From NCBI RefSeq assembly GCF_016019885.1, contig NZ_JAEANY010000001.1:62001-126000 (forward strand): a stretch of 64,000 bases of DNA. The letters run 5' to 3'. Shown here in pieces: positions 59,385 through 64,000 of the stretch. The stretch is from Aurantiacibacter sediminis (GTDB taxonomy: Bacteria > Pseudomonadota > Alphaproteobacteria > Sphingomonadales > Sphingomonadaceae). The first letter of the stretch is position 1, and each line of letters opens with the position of its first letter. A model generated the notes under the pieces. That model did not search any database. It was not told the origin of the DNA and saw nothing but the letters and a program-made list of their open reading frames with translations. The translations under genes and the position numbers were made by a program.

Positions 59385-61295
59385 ATGACCGACTCAGCCT
59401 ACCAGACCGACGCCCTCATCGCCGAGGATATCGACGCTTATCTCGACACGCACCAGCACAAGACGATGCTGCGCTTCATCACATGCGGCAGCGTGGACGA
59501 TGGCAAATCGACGCTGATCGGGCGCCTCCTTTACGACAGCAAGATGATCTTCGAGGACCAGCTCGAAGCCCTCAGCAACGACAGCAAGAAAGTCGGCACG
59601 CAGGGGCAGGACATCGACTTTGCGCTGCTGGTCGATGGCCTCGGCGCAGAGCGCGAGCAGGGCATCACCATCGATGTCGCCTATCGCTTCTTCAACACCG
59701 AAAAGCGCAAGTTCATTGTCGCCGATTGCCCGGGGCATGAGCAGTACACGCGCAACATGGTCACCGGCGCTTCGACCGCGGACCTTGCCGTGATCCTCGT
59801 CGACGCGCGCAAGGGCGTGCTCGTCCAGACGCGGCGGCACTCCTATCTCTGCCACCTGATCGGCATCCGCAACATCGTGCTGGCAGTGAACAAGATGGAC
59901 TTGGTCGAGTACGCTCAGGAGACCTTCGACAACATCGTCGCCGACTATACGGCCTTTGCCGAAGAGATCGGCATCGCAAGCTTTACCGCTCTCCCCATCT
60001 CGGGCTTCAAGGGCGACAACATCACGACCGCGCCGAGCGAAAACACGCCGTGGTACGAAGGGCCGAGCCTGGTCCAACACCTCGAAAGCGTCGAAGTCCT
60101 TTCGGAAGTCGCGGCGGAAAAGCCGTTCCGCATGCCGGTGCAATGGGTCAACCGCCCCAATCTCGACTTCCGCGGATTCTCCGGCCTGATCGCCACCGGC
60201 GTGATCAAGCCGGGCGATGCGGTGCGCGCTCTGCCTTCAGGCAAGACGAGCACGGTCAAAAGCATCGTCACTTATGACGGCGAGTTGGATGAAGCCATCG
60301 CCGGCCAGTCGGTCACCATCACACTGGAAGACGAAATCGATTGCTCGCGCGGCGACGTGTTGTGCGTCGCGGACAATCCGCCAGAAACCGCCGACCAGTT
60401 CGAAGCGACGCTCGTCTGGCTGAACGACGAGGATCTGCATGTCGGGCGCAGCTACTGGCTGAAGCTGGGCACGCAGACAGTCTCCGCAACCGTGCAGCAG
60501 CCGAAATACCGGGTGGACGTCAACACGATGGACCACATGGCGGCGAAGACGCTCAGCCTCAACGATATCGGCGTGGCGGAAGTCTATGCCGACAAGAACA
60601 TCGTTTTCGAGCCCTACACGACCAGCCGGTCGCTCGGCGGCTTCATCCTGATCGACAAGATTACCAATGCGACCGTTGGCGCAGGGATGCTCAATTTCAG
60701 CCTACGGCGCAGCCAGAACGTTCATTGGCAGGCGACCGATATCAGCCGCGAGCATCATGCGGGCATGAAGAACCAGACGCCGCGCGTGCTGTGGTTCACC
60801 GGGCTTTCGGGCAGCGGCAAGTCGACCATCGCCAATGAGGTGGAGAAGAAGCTCGCGCTGATGAATCGCCACACCTTCCTGCTCGATGGCGACAATGTGC
60901 GCCATGGCCTCAACAAGGATTTGGGCTTTACCGAGGCTGACCGGATCGAAAACATTCGCCGCATCGGCGAAGTCGCCAGGTTGATGACCGATGCCGGGCT
61001 GATCGTGCTCACTGCTTTCATCTCGCCCTTCCGTGCCGAACGGCAGATGGTGCGCGATATGCTGGCCGATCATGAATTCATCGAGATCTTCGTCGATACG
61101 CCGCTGGAGGTTGCCGAGGAACGTGACGTGAAGGGCCTGTACAAGAAGGCGCGCGCTGGGGAATTGAAGAACTTCACGGGCATCGACAGCCCCTATGAGC
61201 CGCCGCAAAAGCCTGAAATCACCGTTAACACGGTCGAGATGACGCCCGAAGAAGCCGCTGATTACATCATTGGCCAGATCCTTCCCTTGAAATGA
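59385..61295 (+). CDS. cysNC: CysNC, sulfate adenylyltransferase subunit 1/adenylylsulfate kinase fusion
   Basis: 636 residues. CysN half (1-455): GTPase with G1 [19 protein letters not shown]3 [13 protein letters not shown]4 NKMDLV and the beta-barrel domains. CysC half (about 463-636): Walker [32 protein letters not shown], and ISPFRAERQ with the family serine. Together they form APS and phosphorylate it to PAPS. Fused NC is the usual alphaproteobacterial form. It overlaps cysQ by ATGA. Confidence 0.97.
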   Translation: MTDSAYQTDALIAEDIDAYLDTHQHKTMLRFITCGSVDDGKSTLIGRLLYDSKMIFEDQLEALSNDSKKVGTQGQDIDFALLVDGLGAEREQGITIDVAYRFFNTEKRKFIVADCPGHEQYTRNMVTGASTADLAVILVDARKGVLVQTRRHSYLCHLIGIRNIVLAVNKMDLVEYAQETFDNIVADYTAFAEEIGIASFTALPISGFKGDNITTAPSENTPWYEGPSLVQHLESVEVLSEVAAEKPFRMPVQWVNRPNLDFRGFSGLIATGVIKPGDAVRALPSGKTSTVKSIVTYDGELDEAIAGQSVTITLEDEIDCSRGDVLCVADNPPETADQFEATLVWLNDEDLHVGRSYWLKLGTQTVSATVQQPKYRVDVNTMDHMAAKTLSLNDIGVAEVYADKNIVFEPYTTSRSLGGFILIDKITNATVGAGMLNFSLRRSQNVHWQATDISREHHAGMKNQTPRVLWFTGLSGSGKSTIANEVEKKLALMNRHTFLLDGDNVRHGLNKDLGFTEADRIENIRRIGEVARLMTDAGLIVLTAFISPFRAERQMVRDMLADHEFIEIFVDTPLEVAEERDVKGLYKKARAGELKNFTGIDSPYEPPQKPEITVNTVEMTPEEAADYIIGQILPLK

Positions 61296-62035
61296 GCGAC
61301 AACCCGATGACTGATGCCGAACTCGCTGCCCACCTTGCCGAATGCGCCGGGCGCATCCTGCTGCAAGTCCGCGCCTCCGGCATGATCGGCGGAAAGGCGC
61401 TCGGCAAAGCTGGCGATGAGACGGCAAACCAGTTTCTCGTCCATGCCCTGCGTGCGCAGCGCCCTGACGACGGTCTGCTGTCCGAAGAGAGCAAGGACAC
61501 GATGGAGCGGCTTGAGAAGGAGCGTGTTTGGATCGTCGATCCTGTCGATGGCACGCGCGAATATGGTGAGGAGCGGACCGATTGGGCGGTTCACGTTGCG
61601 CTTGCTGTTGACGGCAGGCCTGAGATCGGCGCAGTCGCCCTGCCCGGCCTTGGTGAAGTGCTGAGAACCGATCAGCCCTGCGCTTTGCCCGACGCGGCCG
61701 AAAAGCTGCGCATGGTCGTCAGCCGCACCCGCCCCGCTCCCGAAGCTGTCATAGTTGCCGAAGCGCTGGATGCGCAGCTCGTCCCCATGGGTAGCGCGGG
61801 CGCCAAGGCCATGGCGATTATCCGCGGAGAGGCCGACATCTACCTGCACACCGGCGGCCAATACGAATGGGACAGCTGCGCCCCAGCCGCAGTCGCCGCC
61901 GCCCACGGCCTCCACATCAGCCGCGTCGACGGCTCACCCCTGCTTTACAACCAGCGCGACACCTATCTGCCAGACCTCCTGATCTGCCGGAAAGAGCATG
62001 CCGAAGCTGTCTTCGACGTCCTGCAAGCGAACTGA
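61292..62035 (+). CDS. cysQ: 3'(2'),5'-bisphosphate nucleotidase CysQ
   Basis: 247 residues. Li-sensitive, Mg-dependent phosphatase that turns PAP, the by-product of PAPS reduction, into AMP. IMPase-type metal site [15 protein letters not shown] and [18 protein letters not shown], with the metal Glu in SEESKD. Coupled to cysNC by ATGA, which agrees with PAPS metabolism. An MTDAE start five codons in is possible. Confidence 0.94.
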   Translation: MSDNPMTDAELAAHLAECAGRILLQVRASGMIGGKALGKAGDETANQFLVHALRAQRPDDGLLSEESKDTMERLEKERVWIVDPVDGTREYGEERTDWAVHVALAVDGRPEIGAVALPGLGEVLRTDQPCALPDAAEKLRMVVSRTRPAPEAVIVAEALDAQLVPMGSAGAKAMAIIRGEADIYLHTGGQYEWDSCAPAAVAAAHGLHISRVDGSPLLYNQRDTYLPDLLICRKEHAEAVFDVLQAN

Positions 62036-62045
62036 GCCGTAACGC

Positions 62046-62068
62046 TTGCCGAGCGGTCGGCGCTTTTG
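62046..62068 (+). terminator. Weak terminator after cysQ
   Basis: GCCGA-GCGG-TCGGC five-base stem followed by GCTTTTGC. Short, so its strength is doubtful. Confidence 0.4.
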
Positions 62069-62085
62069 CTGATTTTCCGAAAAAA

Positions 62086-62172
<87 letters not shown>

Positions 62173-62405
62173 ACACATCGTAGGGCGAAGCGTGGCTCCG
62201 CCGTGTGGTAGGAGCGCGCCTCTAAGGCAGGCTTGTGGCTGAGTCAACGCGGCTTTTGCTTGGCGTGTGCGCTTTTTGGCTGCGATCGAGGCGGCTCGGC
62301 GGAACGGGCTATGGCAATCACGCGTTATTGAAGCATTGCCCGCCGCCTGCTGCCTGTGCATAGGGCGGTGCGACACACCTAATCTGCTCGAAGGACCTGC
62401 CTCCC

Positions 62406-63353
62406 ATGGCCAAATCATCTCCGCTCCAAGGCAAGCTTGTCACCCTGATCGGGGGCAGCGGATTTATCGGATCGCATGTGGCGCAAGACCTGCTCGAGCG
62501 CGGCGCGCGCGTGCGTATAGCTGCGCGTGAGCCGGAGAAGGCCTTCAAGCTGAAGCCGCTCGCCAACCTCGGGCAGATCCAGTTTGCCCGCTGCAATGCG
62601 GCCGACAAGGCCAGCGTCGAGGCCTGCGTGCGTGGATCGGATGCGGTGGTTTACCTGATCGGCACATTCGAGGGCAATCAGCAAAAGCTGCAGGCAGACA
62701 GCGCCGGGCACGCGGCGAAAATCGCCGCCGAACAAGGCGCGATGGGTTTCGTTTATATCTCCGCGATTGGCGCCGATCCGGAGAAGGAAACCGGCTATTA
62801 TCGCACCAAAGGCGATGGCGAGCGCCAGGTGCTGGAAGCGTTTCCCAAGGCGACCGTGATCCGCCCATCCGTCGTGTTTGGCGAGGACGCCGGACTCGTC
62901 CCGATGTTTGCCGACATGGTGCAGATGATGCCGGTGATGCCGGTGTTTGGAGCCGACTCCAAATTCCAGGTCGTGTGGGTGGACGATGTCGCGGCAGCCG
63001 TGGCAGTGGCGCTCGAGAATGTCGGCAAACACGGCGGCAAGACTTACGAAGCTGCGGGCCCCGAAGAGCTTTCCATGATGCAAATTCATGAGATGATCGC
63101 CGACGGGCAGAACCGCGAGCGTGTGTTCTTCCCCATGCCCACTCCGCTGGCAAAAGGCTTTGCCGCACTGCCGCTTACGCCGATCAATTCGGATCAGCTG
63201 GCGATGCTGGAAGAAGGCAGCACGGCGACTAAAGGCGTAGCGCAGCTCGACAAGCTCGGCATCGATCCCAAGCCGCTGTCGCTATTCCTCGATCGCTGGA
63301 TGGTCCGCTATCGCAAGCACGGGCGTTTTGGCAGCAAGCGCAAGGCCGGCTGA
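62406..63353 (+). CDS. NDUFA9-like atypical SDR (NAD(P)-binding) protein
   Basis: 315 residues. Rossmann loop LIGGSGFIGSHVAQDLLERG, VIRPSVVFGEDAGLVPMF and WVDDVAAAVAVAL, arranged as in atypical SDRs related to complex I NDUFA9. These bind NADP and support complex I, or modify ubiquinone and quinone-like substrates; function here is not known. The basic tail (RKHGRFGSKRKAG) is extended. The start gives MAKSSPLQGKLVTLIGG; ribosome site is weak. Confidence 0.88.
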   Translation: MAKSSPLQGKLVTLIGGSGFIGSHVAQDLLERGARVRIAAREPEKAFKLKPLANLGQIQFARCNAADKASVEACVRGSDAVVYLIGTFEGNQQKLQADSAGHAAKIAAEQGAMGFVYISAIGADPEKETGYYRTKGDGERQVLEAFPKATVIRPSVVFGEDAGLVPMFADMVQMMPVMPVFGADSKFQVVWVDDVAAAVAVALENVGKHGGKTYEAAGPEELSMMQIHEMIADGQNRERVFFPMPTPLAKGFAALPLTPINSDQLAMLEEGSTATKGVAQLDKLGIDPKPLSLFLDRWMVRYRKHGRFGSKRKAG

Positions 63354-63482
63354 GCGCGGCCAACAGTCAGCCAAGTGAGGAAATCCTGCGCGCATCGGTA
63401 GCGCGCCGGGCTTTGCCACGCCTATAGTCGCGCCAACGAATCGCACCTTGCAGACAGCGCCAACTTTGGGAAAGCCCACGCC

Positions 63483-64000
63483 ATGAAATTCTTCGCAGAC
63501 ACCGCCGAACTCGATGACATCCGCGAATTGGCGGCCACCGGCCTGCTGGACGGCGTCACCACCAATCCCTCGCTAATCGCAAAGTCGGGCCGGGATTTCA
63601 TGGAAGTGACCAAGGAAATCTGCAGCATCACCGATGGCCCGGTGAGCGCCGAAGTCGTCGCTCTCGATCACGAGACGATGATGAAAGAGGCGGAAAAACT
63701 GCGCAAGATTGCCGACAATGTCTGCATTAAGGTGCCGCTGACCGTCGATGGCCTGAAGACCTGCAAGGCGCTGACCGATGATGGCACGATGGTGAATGTC
63801 ACTCTGTGCTTCTCGGCCAATCAGGCATTGCTGGCGGCCAAAGCTGGCGCGACTTTCGTGTCACCTTTCGTCGGCCGGCATGATGACAATGGAACGGATG
63901 GCATGGACCTGATCCGCGACATCCGCCTCATCTACGACAATTACGACTTCCACACGGAAATTCTCGTCGCCAGCGTGCGCCATGTCGTCCACGTGCTCGA
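63483..64000 (+). CDS. Fructose-6-phosphate aldolase/transaldolase, 5' part
   Basis: Truncated by the right edge after 172 codons; the family is about 215-220 residues. Sequence begins [20 protein letters not shown], then [14 protein letters not shown] and the catalytic lysine strand [14 protein letters not shown]. The block [19 protein letters not shown] and the SPFVGRHDD stretch match the transaldolase/FSA family; FSA and small transaldolase cannot be told apart without the C-terminus. The leader carries TATAGT at 63423 but no good -35. Confidence 0.9.
   Translation, partial: MKFFADTAELDDIRELAATGLLDGVTTNPSLIAKSGRDFMEVTKEICSITDGPVSAEVVALDHETMMKEAEKLRKIADNVCIKVPLTVDGLKTCKALTDDGTMVNVTLCFSANQALLAAKAGATFVSPFVGRHDDNGTDGMDLIRDIRLIYDNYDFHTEILVASVRHVVHVL

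Overview
The window is an ordinary stretch of GC-rich alphaproteobacterial chromosome. Protein styles, the rpsT-dnaA linkage, the overlapping mltA-timA-secB neighbourhood, a CC_3452-type secreted protein, the UPF0262 gene and the cysD/cysNC/cysQ set point to Sphingomonadales, most likely Erythrobacteraceae (inferred from recognised protein families; no search was run). I see no rRNA, phage, insertion sequence, CRISPR array or obvious foreign island. One tRNA, tRNA-Leu(CAG), lies near the right end.

Layout. 0-6.4 kb: envelope and export genes (smr fragment, mltA and a Tim44-like gene on the minus strand; secB, murJ, trpS and a DUF4136 lipoprotein on the plus strand). 6.4-13.4 kb: a minus-strand run of dut, coaBC with a long inserted linker, two tandem paralogous polytopic membrane proteins that look GT-C-like, ubiB and ubiE. 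13.4-17.4 kb: mutM, a repeat-filled gap, rpsT, a long leader rich in GANTC sites, dnaA and a small membrane protein. 17.5-26.7 kb: a ThiF/MoeB-type E1 gene, sirtuin, dapB, an M48 protease, nth, a dicarboxylate symporter, a GST, a CHASE2-GGDEF-EAL protein and, after it, a 17-codon reading frame with its own ribosome site and terminator. 26.7-30.3 kb: the classical rpmH-rnpA-yidD-yidC-engB block read on the minus strand, interrupted by an inverted-repeat element. 30.3-47.8 kb: mixed small units (ComM, DUF5694, HxlR, HAD, rpmJ, galE, an M14 peptidase, a degenerate GH25 protein, UPF0262, dnaB, a universal stress protein with an FNR-type promoter, a phospholipase D-like synthase, rpoZ, a sterol desaturase family protein, DUF3667, DUF3072). 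47.9-52.6 kb: ftsH, then a tightly coupled operon of three small membrane proteins plus an XRE regulator and a secreted alpha/beta hydrolase. 52.6-64 kb: a sulfotransferase-like protein, manA, gdhA, mmsB, a LuxR-type regulator, sulfate activation (cysD, cysNC, cysQ), tRNA-Leu, an NDUFA9-like protein and a truncated fructose-6-phosphate aldolase/transaldolase gene.

How the genes work together. Most units are housekeeping: peptidoglycan (mltA, murJ), protein export and membrane insertion (secB, yidC, yidD, ftsH), CoA, ubiquinone and lysine/peptidoglycan precursors (coaBC, ubiB, ubiE, dapB), replication and repair (dnaA, dnaB, mutM, nth, dut), and sulfur assimilation ending in PAP removal (cysD, cysNC, cysQ). 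The least explained parts are the XRE/paired-membrane-protein operon at 50.2 kb, the 17-residue microprotein at 26.6 kb, ribosome-site-covering hairpins before two tiny genes, a pseudo-lysozyme at 39.6 kb and the acidic linker of coaBC.
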